DNA of 64,000 nucleotides, taken from positions 2,005,501-2,069,500 of the forward strand of contig NZ_CP048222.1 of assembly GCF_010119975.1 (NCBI RefSeq), written 5' to 3'. How positions within the stretch are numbered: position 1 is the stretch's first letter; the number at the start of each line of letters is the position of its first letter. The DNA is from Rhodocytophaga rosea. GTDB lineage: Bacteria > Bacteroidota > Bacteroidia > Cytophagales > 172606-1. Made by a program: the position numbers and the translations under genes. Positions 25,001 to 34,533 of the stretch are shown one piece after another. The notes under the pieces were generated by a model, which searched no databases, was not told the DNA's origin, and saw only the letters and a program-made list of their open reading frames with translations.

Positions 25001-28000
25001 GATTAACACTTAAAGTGGTCGTAGCTGAATTACCTGCACTTCCGGTTACTTCTACATTCCATAAGGCAACATTTGCATCCAGCTTATAGGACTGGTTACC
25101 TGAATTTCCTGGTGCAAAAACTACCGTTCCACCGGTAATAGCTGCAGAATCTGGACGGAGATATAAATCACTAAATGAAGTACCGCCTCCGTTTACCAGG
25201 GTAAGTGTACCACTAGTCATATTGAAAATACTGCCGGCATTTAGCACTTCTAATTTTGCCCTGGATACCTGATTTGCCTTTCCTGCAATAATTACATTTC
25301 CATTACCAGTCTGGCGGTAGATCAGAGAGCCAAAGGTATTTGTGGTATTTCTGCGGATTTGGCCATTCACCAGCAGGGTTCCATCTACAACCTCTATTTC
25401 AGGAGAGCCGGCGCCAGCATATTCAATATCATTATTACTGTTACTAGCCTGATTACCTACTTGCAGCGTTCCTTTAAGAACTTCCAGTTTACCGGCAAGG
25501 AACAGGTCTGCATTATTATCATTTAAATATCCCACCCTTACTACAGCTTGCGGTTCATCCACTGATAAACGTGCAGTAGCAGGAATGGTAAAAGCAGTTG
25601 CAGTATTAGATAAAGTAAGGGTAGCGGCTTTAGCAAAGCGGAAAGTACCATTACTGAATACGAGCCAGCCATTATCTGGTGTAGTGAGTGTTCCGGCAAC
25701 GTTCAGGGTCAGCACCGGCACCTGGGAATTTCCTTTATCTACTCTGAGCGTACCCAATGTAGTTGAAGCAGAAGAGACTGTTCCGGTAATAAAAGTATTA
25801 GCTTCACCTCTGAAGTACAGTTCACCCTGACTCGCCTGGTTCATATTAACTACTCCATTATTGATCAGGTTTCCGTTCGTAACTATCTGGTGAACCAGGT
25901 TGCCAGTATTGGCAGCCACAAAACTTCCTGGCTGGTCAATTACCATATTACTGTCAATAGTGATGCTTCTTGCAGTCCCGGTACCTGGTAATTGCAGGGT
26001 ACCTTGCTGTATATGCAAAGTCTTTTCGATCCATACGTTTCCATAAGTATCGCTGCTGAAATTGGCTATTCCTGTAAATCCTGGCCTTGATCCGATGATT
26101 AATGTATCAAAGATGGTAAGACTGGATATGGATGCATTGTAAGTTAAATTAGGTAAGGTAACTGTATTCGTTCCTGCATTCAGGATGAGGGTTCTGTAAT
26201 TATTGAGCAACTGGTTCGCTGATCCATTGTTAAATATGGATGGAAGGGTAAAATCTAAGTTTGTGGTATAATATTCTACTGTTCCTCCCTCTCTTCCTAC
26301 AAAATCCCCAAAGTCACCGGTAGGGAATTCAGCTGTTGCAAAACTTGAGGATATCCGCATGGTACCTGTTCCACTGATACCCCTGCCTTTCAGAAATCCG
26401 AAATTATGTCCAGTAGTGGTCGTAACATCTAGCACAGAATTCGCAGAAATCTGCAGGCTGCCTACAATTTTACTCAATGGATCTGCAGAGGGTATAGTTA
26501 CAACATGATTATTCGTCTCACCATCTCCAATATATACAGGACTATTTTTCTTAGGCAAACCATCTGCGCCAGTAATGGCAGGACCAGTATGACTTACTCT
26601 GGACCAGGTATTTAAATCATCCCAATTTCCACTCTGCCGGGTGTAGTAAACAGGCGGCAAACCAAAAGCTTCGGGATTTCCTGCAGTAAACTCTCCATCA
26701 ATTAAACTGGTAAGGGCCGGTGTAAAATTAGTACCCGTATTAAAATTAGGTACAGTAATATTACCAGGAGCTGTGGTAGCATTATAAGCTGTATTACTAT
26801 AATACCATGTCTCAATGCTCGAATTGTATCTGGCTGCCCGGTAATTAGCCGTTGGATTTTGCAGATCGCTTGTTGCATACGTATATACTTTGTGGGTAGC
26901 CTGTATGGTACCAGTCCAGCCTTCGCTGGTAACTCGCCAGTAATATTTTAGTGACTGGCCATCTGCCGTTACATTTGGATGCGTCAGGTTAACTGGCCGT
27001 ACGACTACAGTTCCATAGGTTCCTGGAGAAGTGAGCGTAGCATTAATCGTTACTGGTGTAAATTTATCTCCAGCATTAGAATCATTTACTCCTACAGGAA
27101 AGATAAAATCACCGGTAGTAGCTGTATATTCCACCTTCAATCCGCCATCTGAACGGTTGCCACCTGTACGGATCATCTTGGTTGCCGAGAACGCATATGT
27201 ATTGGCCGTCAGATCTCCATATATTCTGGCAGTATTATTAGCAGCCGTTTTACCCAGTGTAAGTTCATTGTTCGCGATCTGTAATACACCGTTTGCCAGC
27301 CTTAAGGCATTGGTAATAGTATGATTGCCTGACAAACCGACGCCAAAGGTATTATTAACAGACAGAGTAGCAAACTTCCCGGCAGTGCCAGCTATAAATT
27401 GAGTATCAGTTCCCTGCAATATAATATTACCAGTCCCTCTATGCTCTCCATTATTGACAATACCTGTGTTTGCAGACCCACCCAGCCGGAAAGTTAGTCC
27501 ACCATCATTCAGTATACTTTCCTGGTTAATAGTCAGCGTACCACTTACCTGCATAGTTCGGTTAGTATTGGCATTTGTACGGTTAAAAATAAGAATACCT
27601 TTGGTAGCAATGGTCAGATTATGAAAAAGCGGAATAGTTGGATTAGCTACGTTATTAAAATTTATTAACGCTTCCTGGCCATTTAATCCATTAAAAGTAG
27701 TTGTATTGGTACCTGGTGTATATTGAGAAGTAGGGCTATTGATTTTAAATTTACCTCCTACATTTAGATCTTTGCTGTTGGCATTAAAGTTTGAATTAGC
27801 ATTAATTGTAAGTGAATCTACTATCACTAATGGATTTAAAAGTTGGATGGTAGCCGTGCTGGTTGTATTTAATCTGGATAGATTAAGTACATACAGAGGG
27901 GCCTTGGAATTGAGTCCAAACGGATTAGATACACTTCCATTCACATTGATATTTACTACTCCACCAGTAACACTATAGTTTCCGGGTGCACTATTAATAT

Positions 28001-29678
28001 AAAGCCCGTTTGTGCCTCCGTTTGAAATGTCAGGATTATTTTGAAGGCCACCGATGGCATCATTTATATTCAAAGTACCTCCCGTCATTCTGAAAGTACT
28101 ACCTGCATCTGGTATACTAAAAATAGCAAAGTCTGTTCTTTTATCGGCAATAATATCGATTCCAGTATTTGACTTGTTTCCTCTTACTGTTACCGTTCCT
28201 CCGGTTTGCACATAAGAACTCCGGTTTTTAAGCGGTTCTCCTTTTACAGAAAGCCGGAACTGAGAAATATTTACTGTTCCGCCTTCAATTACAGTTTCAC
28301 CTGTATAGCGGTAAATCAACCCTGCACTTTTATTTCCCAACAGTTGTCCTTTGGTAATTCTCAGCTTACCAATAACAGTCATAGCTGTATAAGGTGTTTC
28401 ATTGGCAGCACCGGTATTAGTTGTAATATTTACAATTGCACCATCAATCCATAAAGCACCTTTTTCAGGAATAGTAAAATCACAGGCTGAACGTTCTGCA
28501 GGTATATCTATAATTCCATTTCCGTTCACATCTTCTGCATCAGATAGCTTGGGAATCGTAATTTTGCTTGTTAATTTAAGTGTACCACTCCTGATCCAAA
28601 GTGCTTTGTTAATAACTGGATCAGGATTAGGATCATCACAGGGAGTACTATTACCAGGCTGGGTCGGTGCAAATAAGTTAAAAACGTTGGTTTTACTGGG
28701 ATTAACTGTGAGTAAATATGTCTGGTCGGTGCCCTTGGCTACGATCAACCGGTAAAACTCAAACTGATTACCTGAACCGGAAACCGTATTGTTTGATAAG
28801 CCGGTGAAATAGACATTTGCTGCCCCTTTAAGCGGAGTAAAAGATGCAGTTGCATTTACATATTGTGGTGCATTACTCAGATCGAGGATTCCGTTGTTCA
28901 CCAGGTTTCCGTTCACATATATATCGTGTACCTGACCAAATAAACCTGTATTTACAATAGTACCAGCAGCGATACGCATATCACCGGCAATACCAGTAGC
29001 TTCATCGCCTATTTTTAATATAAGTTTTGTTACCGAGTTTCCGATAGTAAAGGTAAGAGCACCGGCGGCCGTACTTTTTTGTATTCTGAAATTTCCACTC
29101 ACCTGATAAGTAGTCCCAAGCCCTGCATTGGGGGTCCCTAAGGTCATGGTATAAGCATTAGCAGGGTTAAAAGTATTATTGAGTATAACATGCCGGTAAT
29201 TTACTTGGTTAGTAGGCAGAAACCCACTAAAGTTCATGTATTCTACTGTACCTCCACTGGCAGAACAAAAATTATTAAATCCGGCTGCTACCGTTGGGAA
29301 ATAAGATTTGCGGATGCGGAGCCTGCCAGTTCCATTTAATGCAGCCAGCTGGGCAGCAAATCCAGGATTAACGCCAGCAGCAATATTTAGTGTGCCGCCG
29401 TCTTCTATCGTGATTTTAAGCCCAGTAGTAGCCACATTTGAGTTTACTGTAACCGTTCGGGCATTGAGTACTACTACTATTGCATTAGTACCCGGAACAG
29501 CTGCTCCTACCTGTGTTAAGCCTGATGGGTCCTGAGTCCAGGTTGTTGTGCTATTCCAGTTACCTGATTGGTAGGAATAGTATGTTGTTTGTGCATTTGC
29601 TACAAATACAGTAGCAAAAAAACAGAAAACAAACAAATAAGTTGAAAGCTTTCTCACTTGAGGGTAATTTTTTTTCAT
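22062..29678 (-). CDS. Giant T9SS-secreted surface protein (2538 aa)
   Basis: Signal peptide 1-29 (LFVFCFFATVFVANAQ). Three large modules begin with the same signature at about residues 32 (YYSYQSGNWNSTTTW), 1008 (YYTRQSGNWDDLNTW) and 1924 (FYSLKSGDWTDSATW). Each is followed by several hundred residues of short Asn/Gly/Thr-rich strands expected to form right-handed beta-helices. From about 2346 comes an FN3-like domain (LPVRLLYVKGKQ ... LYYRLRQVDTDGKYEF), then a type A T9SS sorting domain (from about 2455, WSVYPNPLRGDELEI ... GLYLLQID). Probably an adhesin or polysaccharide-binding surface protein. Monocistronic, with a long leader and its own terminator. Confidence 0.88.
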   Translation of the reverse strand: MKKNYPQVRKLSTYLFVFCFFATVFVANAQTTYYSYQSGNWNSTTTWTQDPSGLTQVGAAVPGTNAIVVVLNARTVTVNSNVATTGLKITIEDGGTLNIAAGVNPGFAAQLAALNGTGRLRIRKSYFPTVAAGFNNFCSASGGTVEYMNFSGFLPTNQVNYRHVILNNTFNPANAYTMTLGTPNAGLGTTYQVSGNFRIQKSTAAGALTFTIGNSVTKLILKIGDEATGIAGDMRIAAGTIVNTGLFGQVHDIYVNGNLVNNGILDLSNAPQYVNATASFTPLKGAANVYFTGLSNNTVSGSGNQFEFYRLIVAKGTDQTYLLTVNPSKTNVFNLFAPTQPGNSTPCDDPNPDPVINKALWIRSGTLKLTSKITIPKLSDAEDVNGNGIIDIPAERSACDFTIPEKGALWIDGAIVNITTNTGAANETPYTAMTVIGKLRITKGQLLGNKSAGLIYRYTGETVIEGGTVNISQFRLSVKGEPLKNRSSYVQTGGTVTVRGNKSNTGIDIIADKRTDFAIFSIPDAGSTFRMTGGTLNINDAIGGLQNNPDISNGGTNGLYINSAPGNYSVTGGVVNINVNGSVSNPFGLNSKAPLYVLNLSRLNTTSTATIQLLNPLVIVDSLTINANSNFNANSKDLNVGGKFKINSPTSQYTPGTNTTTFNGLNGQEALINFNNVANPTIPLFHNLTIATKGILIFNRTNANTNRTMQVSGTLTINQESILNDGGLTFRLGGSANTGIVNNGEHRGTGNIILQGTDTQFIAGTAGKFATLSVNNTFGVGLSGNHTITNALRLANGVLQIANNELTLGKTAANNTARIYGDLTANTYAFSATKMIRTGGNRSDGGLKVEYTATTGDFIFPVGVNDSNAGDKFTPVTINATLTSPGTYGTVVVRPVNLTHPNVTADGQSLKYYWRVTSEGWTGTIQATHKVYTYATSDLQNPTANYRAARYNSSIETWYYSNTAYNATTAPGNITVPNFNTGTNFTPALTSLIDGEFTAGNPEAFGLPPVYYTRQSGNWDDLNTWSRVSHTGPAITGADGLPKKNSPVYIGDGETNNHVVTIPSADPLSKIVGSLQISANSVLDVTTTTGHNFGFLKGRGISGTGTMRISSSFATAEFPTGDFGDFVGREGGTVEYYTTNLDFTLPSIFNNGSANQLLNNYRTLILNAGTNTVTLPNLTYNASISSLTIFDTLIIGSRPGFTGIANFSSDTYGNVWIEKTLHIQQGTLQLPGTGTARSITIDSNMVIDQPGSFVAANTGNLVHQIVTNGNLINNGVVNMNQASQGELYFRGEANTFITGTVSSASTTLGTLRVDKGNSQVPVLTLNVAGTLTTPDNGWLVFSNGTFRFAKAATLTLSNTATAFTIPATARLSVDEPQAVVRVGYLNDNNADLFLAGKLEVLKGTLQVGNQASNSNNDIEYAGAGSPEIEVVDGTLLVNGQIRRNTTNTFGSLIYRQTGNGNVIIAGKANQVSRAKLEVLNAGSIFNMTSGTLTLVNGGGTSFSDLYLRPDSAAITGGTVVFAPGNSGNQSYKLDANVALWNVEVTGSAGNSATTTLSVNPLVVQNNLTISNSSSILTANNLNITIGGNFTNAGTYNTGTNTTIFNGTAAQEITLNAATTFHNLTVDKASGVATFEGSQSPIINAVLTLANGTLDDGGKTVVARGNILNNALHTGAGKIQTNSGANDIARVISGTGTFQNLEIADQNNVTDLGIITIAGNLNFVTGALDVKDNLLILGENASVSGIDAASNRYILTNGVLSDGGVRKLFATGNGAFTFVWPFGTGTNYTPAQISGTATRTAGSYITAKPVNDKHPATTDVANKELNYFWSVSSQGFSGITANHQYAYPQSKVQSNEAAYIPGRYDIINKNWSYGVTGSINTGNNTIGNPTFTTNGFVQATGGTINSSLLDGDYTAGEEPEFGLIKTFYSLKSGDWTDSATWSTVSHTGPVDGGTPNGNPVEIAAGHIINAAGDNRYAASLKIGNNAVLNLGNNPRHNLGVVSGTGKISIASTIDFSLIYPAGDFTQFASTSGGTIEYVHPLAGVATEPAYVVPQGTRSTYNNIIFSGNGEKYLPNVDMRVNGNWTNTGNGNAYTYFPEEGPETVTFGGVAQQITSITPIIFNRLAIAGGGTKSYNTNLDINYVFTLTNGYLKADEDPVDPLLVNVREGGKIVGGSFNSFVSGALGQTGIGQITYPVGDITKTNTYRPVRLNIKGESPSIQVQHFDFDPEGIAMPVLTNISKIRHWEIKLTQANEGIFEGATGTFSYDPILDKAFILDGGGNRIFTPSQLRMAKTYAPDNNRNGSYYNINGTRGADASSSFGSLASITSNEFTAFSFFALASINENINPLPVRLLYVKGKQVSKTVVLDWATASEINNDHFEVERSVDGKNFEYIGSVQGNGTVQTLHTYNFVDVQLPNATVLYYRLRQVDTDGKYEFSEIVAVQITSTTSELASRWSVYPNPLRGDELEIVAGDASFKTDEVYTFQLYHISGHLITTQIATVDVAVKELRRALTGASTGLYLLQIDSKRGRDLFKLLKQ

Positions 29679-30176
29679 ATTCAGTTCAATTTCAATTGCT
29701 TAACACTTAGGTTTGTTATTAACTTTTCAGGTAGGTGGTAAGAATTACAAAGTCAATATTATGGGGCTAGTTACAGCATTCCGGGTGATTTTATATTACT
29801 AATGTATGGATTGCTCTCTTACTAGATAAAAATTCTTGTATATTAAATCAGAAGCCAAAACCATACATCTTGTAATAATATTGGCCAATTTAGATGTTAC
29901 AAACATAGCACGAATTTATACTTTATTATTTATAAGAAGCAAACTCTTTTTTTAGGTAACCGGGGAAAATTGTGTAATCTTTTCCTAAATGGTACACGTT
30001 ATATTAATCAGCGATGAATGATGAAGGTAACTGCCATCCAGCCAAAAGTCGTCTGTTTATTGCAGCAAACTTTATGCGAGTTTGTATAGTTTTCTCAAAA
30101 AATTACATACTACACGCAAAAAATTGCAGGCTTCTACTATTTATCAAACTACTTACCATTAAAAACTGAATGCTAC
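29679..30176. other. Divergent intergenic region
   Basis: About 500 AT-rich bases between the leftward giant gene and the rightward aldo/keto reductase. No coding frame. It must hold both promoters; the only clear candidate is the -7 element at 29900-29907. Confidence 0.5.
29900..29907 (-). promoter_or_regulatory. Candidate -7 element for the giant surface-protein gene
   Basis: TATGTTTG on the minus strand fits TAnnTTTG exactly. It would give a leader of about 215 bases. A TTTG lies 32 bases upstream, too far for a standard -33 box. Confidence 0.3.
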
Positions 30177-31160
30177 ATGGAATACCGCAGCTTAGGAAAA
30201 TCAGGATTGCAGGTAAGCGCTCTGTCGCTGGGCAGCTGGCTCACATTCGGAAAACAAATAACTGATGAGGTGGCCGGACAATTGATGGAAATTGCATATG
30301 AAGCTGGCGTTAATTTTTTTGACAATGCCGAAATCTATGCAAATGGGCAATCCGAAGTTGTGATGGGTAACCTTCTGAAAGAAAAAAATTGGGACAGAAG
30401 TTCTTACATTGTATCCAGCAAACTCTTTTTTGGCTCCTCTCAGGCAAAGCCCAATCAGAAAGGATTATCCAGAAAACATATTATGGAAGGTTGCCATGCT
30501 GCCTTAAAAAGACTACAACTCGATTATGTAGATTTATTATTCTGCCACCGGCCTGATAAAAACACACCTATCGAAGAAACAGTCTGGGCGATGAATCATT
30601 TAATTGCACAGGGAAAAGTATTATACTGGGGAACTTCCGAATGGAGTGCATCAGAGTTAATGGAAGCGTATCTGGTAGCAGAAAAGTATCATTTGATAGG
30701 GCCTACCATGGAACAGCCTCAATATAACATGCTCGTGCGCGATAAAATGGAAAAAGAATACCTGCACCTATTTAAACATTATGGCCTTGGTACTTCTATA
30801 TGGTCGCCATTGGCTTCGGGGCTGCTTTCGGGAAAATATAACCAGAGAATGCCGACTGATACCCGGATGAATACTGATGGCCTTGAATGGCTGAAAGAAC
30901 GTACCTTACAAGAGCAATGGATTGAAAAAACCTGCCGTTTGACAGAGTTGGCAGCAAAAACGGGTGTATCTATGCCTGTATTTGCATTAGCCTGGTGTTT
31001 GAAAAATCCAAATGTAAGCACAGTGATCCTGGGCGCTTCTAAAACTGCACAATTGCAAGAAAATCTTCAAGCGATTGAAGCAGTGAAGCAGTTGACTGAA
31101 CAGGTATTGGAAGAAGTGGAACAGATTTTACAAAACAAACCTGAACAACCGCAGTTCTAA
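30177..31160 (+). CDS. Aldo/keto reductase (Kv-beta-like)
   Basis: 327 residues forming an NADPH-dependent (beta/alpha)8 barrel. The catalytic tetrad is visible: Asp49, Tyr54 (FFDNAEIYANG), Lys82 (SSKLFFG) and His124 (LLFCHRPD). The early LGSWLTFGKQITDE and the late VILGASKTAQLQENL, which binds the cofactor, place it with potassium-channel beta-subunit-like reductases. Reduces aldehydes or ketones; substrate unknown. No coregulated neighbour: the downstream gene is convergent. Confidence 0.93.
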   Translation: MEYRSLGKSGLQVSALSLGSWLTFGKQITDEVAGQLMEIAYEAGVNFFDNAEIYANGQSEVVMGNLLKEKNWDRSSYIVSSKLFFGSSQAKPNQKGLSRKHIMEGCHAALKRLQLDYVDLLFCHRPDKNTPIEETVWAMNHLIAQGKVLYWGTSEWSASELMEAYLVAEKYHLIGPTMEQPQYNMLVRDKMEKEYLHLFKHYGLGTSIWSPLASGLLSGKYNQRMPTDTRMNTDGLEWLKERTLQEQWIEKTCRLTELAAKTGVSMPVFALAWCLKNPNVSTVILGASKTAQLQENLQAIEAVKQLTEQVLEEVEQILQNKPEQPQF

Positions 31161-31175
31161 TAAGTAATAAGGCTA

Positions 31176-31943
31176 TTAAGCGCCTAGGTAATTTTTGAGA
31201 ATATTCAGGCTGACAATCAGAATCAAAATAGCAGTCAGGCGTTTGATGGTGAGCTGGTTAAAAATCGTAGCACCCATCCTGGAACCTATTTGTCCGCCAA
31301 TCGATACGGCTAGTAATAGAGGCGCTACAAAGTTAAAGTCCAGAATTAAATTCCCTTGCAACAATTGACCGGATAGCCCGGATATGGAATTGATTAAAAT
31401 AAATACGCTGGAAGCTGCAGCGATTTCCTGAGCAGTTCCCCATCTGGTAAAAAATAGCACTGGCGACAAAAATATTCCACCACCAATTCCTACTAAACCT
31501 GAGAGCAAGCCGATACTACCTCCGGTAAGAAGCTGAAAAGCAACTCCTTTTTCAAATCTATGTTGTGTTTGAGAAGATGAGGTATATCTGCCAGCGTTAA
31601 AAAACCACATCACACATGCAGTTGCCAGCAATGTTAGTCCCAGCAAAATGGTAAACACTTCCTGTTTGAGCGGCCACAAACCGCCCAGAAAAGACATGGG
31701 TATACTTGCCAGTGCAAAAGGCAAAACCCGCTTGAAGGATAAATGTTTGCGTTTATAAAAAATATAGGTTCCGCCAGCCACCACCAGTATATTGCAAAGC
31801 AATGAAGTAGAACGCATGAGTAAATATTGCACATCAAACAAAGCCATGATTGCCAGGTAACTAGATCCTCCGCCAAAACCGACAGAAGCATATACCAGTG
31901 CTATGATAAAAAAAGAAGCAGCAATCCAATAAATGTCAGGCAT
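31176..31943 (-). CDS. TSUP family permease (TauE/SafE-like)
   Basis: 255 residues with about eight hydrophobic spans. The family signatures GGGSSYLAIMALFDV near the N-terminus and GLLSGLVGIGGGIFLSPVLF in the middle mark the two inverted halves. Members export sulfite, sulfoacetate or related anions across the inner membrane; the substrate here cannot be told. Convergent with the reductase, 15 bases away. Confidence 0.9.
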   Translation of the reverse strand: MPDIYWIAASFFIIALVYASVGFGGGSSYLAIMALFDVQYLLMRSTSLLCNILVVAGGTYIFYKRKHLSFKRVLPFALASIPMSFLGGLWPLKQEVFTILLGLTLLATACVMWFFNAGRYTSSSQTQHRFEKGVAFQLLTGGSIGLLSGLVGIGGGIFLSPVLFFTRWGTAQEIAAASSVFILINSISGLSGQLLQGNLILDFNFVAPLLLAVSIGGQIGSRMGATIFNQLTIKRLTAILILIVSLNILKNYLGA

Positions 31944-32223
31944 AAGGGATGAAGCAAATTAGAATAGTATAATGGTGATTAAATAAATATTAGGTTCTGA
32001 AAAGATACTCTTTTAAAATGAAAAATATAGCTGGCTACTAAACGCTGAATTTAAATTCATGAATATGTTCACTTGCAACACAAGGAATTCTTCTGAAGTT
32101 ATTCTTTAAATACAAACAACCTTCTTTGCTAACAAATAGATTTGTGTTATGAAATTTAGCAGTAAAAAGCAAAATGGGAATAAAAAATTGTAAATTGTGG
32201 TTATATTCACACATATACATCGC

Positions 32224-33195
32224 ATGGAACCCATTGTAGATAAGTTTGGCAGAAGCTTCAAAACGCTGCGAGTCAGCCTGACCAATCATTGTAACCTGGG
32301 TTGTGTATATTGTGTGGATGATGCAGCACAGCCTTCGGATGTGCCTGTTATAGCACAAAACTCCGGACTTGCACCACTTAGCACCTCACAATATATTAAA
32401 ATTATTGAGCAGTTACATGGCATGCTTGGGCTTGAAACCATCCGTCTTACCGGAGGTGAACCCACCTTATACCGGGAATTAATTCCTTTAATAGAAGGTA
32501 TCCGGGCAACAGGTATTCCTAAAATTAAGATGACGACCAATGGCTCTATGCTTTCCAGTAAAATAGAAGCCCTTCAACAAGCCGGCCTTACTTCCATGAA
32601 TGTCTCGCTGGATGCTCTGGATATGCAGGTCTATCATAAAATCAGCCGCAGACGCAACCTGACCAGAATTTTAGATGGCATAGAAAAATCTGTACAAGCT
32701 GGAATAGGTGTAAAAATTAATTGTGTGATAATGAAAGGACTGAACGACAATCAGATTCTTTCGCTATTACAATTCGCCAAAGAAAGGAATATTGCTATCC
32801 GTTTTCTGGAACTGATGCAGATGGGGCATTTATATGGGAATTTTGAAGATCATTTCTTTTCCGAAAGAAGCATATTGCAAACCATCGCCCGGCAGTTTGA
32901 ATTTAAAAAGATCAGCCGGGAACATGCGGCAACAGCCAAATATTATGTTATGCCCGATGGATACCGCTTTGGTGTGATTTCTAATGAATCAGATCCATTT
33001 TGCAATGACTGTAACCGCCTGCGCCTGGATAGTTATGGCAATATATTTGGCTGTTTGAGTAACAATACAGCTATTAATCTTTCCCAATGCCTAGACCAGC
33101 CACAGGAAATACAGCTTCGTCTGCAGGAAGCGCTTACCCACAAAAAAATGAAATTCTCCGGCAGCAAACTCTCCATGCTGGCAATTGGCGGATGA
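32224..33195 (+). CDS. moaA: GTP 3',8-cyclase (molybdenum cofactor synthesis)
   Basis: 323 residues from ATG 32224. Radical-SAM cluster Cys23-x3-Cys27-x2-Cys30 (CNLGCVYC), SAM-binding TGGEPTL, and the second C-terminal cluster Cys260, Cys263, Cys277 (CNDCNRLRLD ... GC) that binds GTP. It ends in the C-terminal Gly-Gly needed for the reaction. Converts GTP to 3',8-cH2GTP, the first step of molybdopterin synthesis. The upstream in-frame extension to 32197 is rejected because family members start at the equivalent of MEPIVDKFGR. The rest of the pathway present here is at 35.7-37.7 kb. Confidence 0.95.
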   Translation: MEPIVDKFGRSFKTLRVSLTNHCNLGCVYCVDDAAQPSDVPVIAQNSGLAPLSTSQYIKIIEQLHGMLGLETIRLTGGEPTLYRELIPLIEGIRATGIPKIKMTTNGSMLSSKIEALQQAGLTSMNVSLDALDMQVYHKISRRRNLTRILDGIEKSVQAGIGVKINCVIMKGLNDNQILSLLQFAKERNIAIRFLELMQMGHLYGNFEDHFFSERSILQTIARQFEFKKISREHAATAKYYVMPDGYRFGVISNESDPFCNDCNRLRLDSYGNIFGCLSNNTAINLSQCLDQPQEIQLRLQEALTHKKMKFSGSKLSMLAIGG

Positions 33196-33262
33196 AACTG
33201 ATCAGCAGTCATTGAAGTTTAGTTCATATATTTAAACCATTCACTTTATTTGTTGCTCACCT

Positions 33263-33781
33263 GTGACAATTAACCCAAATTTACCACTAACTCCACAAAT
33301 CCGGGAAGCCACTCCACAAGACCTGGAGGCCATTCTTGAAATAATTAATCATGCGATTGTACAAACTACGGCAGTATATGATTACAGGCCACGTACAATG
33401 GAATTTCAGCAAGCCTGGTTAGCAAAGAAACATGCCGATGGATTGCCTGTACTGGTTGCTGAGCAAAATAACCATGTAGTAGGATTTGGCAGTTATGGCA
33501 TTTTCAGGCCCTGGGATGGATACCGCTATAGTGCCGAACATTCTATTTATGTGGCGCATGATGTAAGAGGCCAGGGGATTGGCAAAAAACTGATGGAAGG
33601 CTTAATTGAAAAAGCAAAAGCACAGCAATTTCATACGCTGATTGCAGGTATAGATGCCGATAACCGGATAAGTTATGAATTTCACCTCAAATACGGATTT
33701 GTTGAAGTGGGTCGATTTCGTGAAGTAGGTCACAAATTCGACCGCTGGCTCGATCTGGTATTTATGCAGTTGATGTTGTAA
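33263..33781 (+). CDS. GNAT acetyltransferase (phosphinothricin-acetyltransferase-like)
   Basis: 172 residues starting with GTG at 33263; no ATG is nearby. Pat/YwnH signature: IREATPQDLEAILEIINHAI, the acetyl-CoA loop HDVRGQGIGKKLMEGLIEKA, and AGIDADNRISYEFHLKYGF followed by VGRFREVGHKFDRWLD. Family members acetylate phosphinothricin, methionine sulfoximine or related amino acids. Separate from moaA by 67 bases and possibly co-transcribed. Confidence 0.88.
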   Translation: MTINPNLPLTPQIREATPQDLEAILEIINHAIVQTTAVYDYRPRTMEFQQAWLAKKHADGLPVLVAEQNNHVVGFGSYGIFRPWDGYRYSAEHSIYVAHDVRGQGIGKKLMEGLIEKAKAQQFHTLIAGIDADNRISYEFHLKYGFVEVGRFREVGHKFDRWLDLVFMQLML

Positions 33782-33897
33782 AATATAGAAGTTTACACCA
33801 ACCATAACAGCTACCTTATGGAGTTGGGATGAAGTTCCGCAGAAGTGGAAAATAGTTATAAGAGATCAAAGGCCAAAACGATCGGTGTCTGAGAAGC

Positions 33898-33946
33898 AAA
33901 GCACGAAAGCAGATACAAATAAGCACTGTGTCTGCTTTCGTGCTTT
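33898..33946. terminator. Bidirectional terminator
   Basis: Arms AAAGCACGAAAGCAGA and TCTGCTTTCGTGCTTT are perfectly complementary (16 bp) around a 17-base loop, with A/T tails. It serves the convergent GNAT and SnoaL-like genes. Confidence 0.85.
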
Positions 33947-33952
33947 CCTAGG

Positions 33953-34462
33953 TTAATGTTTACCGGAAGTGTTATGAGGTGAAAGTATTTGGTTAATAAG
34001 TGTAAGCTGAGCGGCACTGATTTTCCATTCATTATTTTTCTTTACAAAAATGTGTGTCAGCATTTTATACTCTGTTTCTCCTTTTTTATAATGGCGGAAA
34101 GGTACATCATAATCTTTGTTATGGTGCAGTGTTTCTTCACTATACACAATAGCTATGTCGGAGTTGATAAATCGGGCATTTATAAATTCAAATTTCAAGG
34201 ATGTGGGTACTAAACAACAATCACCAAGAAGTTTAAAATGTGCAAGTATATCATGTTTGCCTTTCCAAAACTGACCTACAAAGTTTATCAAGGTTGCATC
34301 ATCTGTAAAGTAATTACTGAACGCCTCCCAGTCATATTTATTCCAGGCAGATTCTTGTTGCTGAATCACCTGTTTGATAGCCATTTCATCCTTTGTGTGG
34401 CTTTGTGCGAACAGGAAGGATGGAAGAAAAATAAATGCAGAAATGAACAATGAGCGTTTCAT
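33953..34462 (-). CDS. Exported SnoaL-like / DUF4440 protein
   Basis: 169 residues. Signal peptide 1-19 (SLFISAFIFLPSFLFAQ). The mature part has the NTF2-like cone fold: IKQVIQQQESAWNKYDWEAF, YFTDDATLINFVGQ and the closing strand YKMLTHIFVKKNNEWKISAA. Such domains bind small hydrophobic molecules or act as isomerases; role unknown. It lies downstream of the AraC regulator on the same strand, 71 bases away, and may be its target. Confidence 0.8.
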   Translation of the reverse strand: MKRSLFISAFIFLPSFLFAQSHTKDEMAIKQVIQQQESAWNKYDWEAFSNYFTDDATLINFVGQFWKGKHDILAHFKLLGDCCLVPTSLKFEFINARFINSDIAIVYSEETLHHNKDYDVPFRHYKKGETEYKMLTHIFVKKNNEWKISAAQLTLINQILSPHNTSGKH

Positions 34463-34533
34463 AATAGTTTGTTTTTTATTATAAAACTACGGTGGTCATT
34501 GTCCTGAAAATAGTACAAATACGACATTTGCTT

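Noticed and set aside
32197-32223. Upstream extension of moaA
   Set aside because: The added residues are unlike the family start; ATG 32224 begins at the conserved position.
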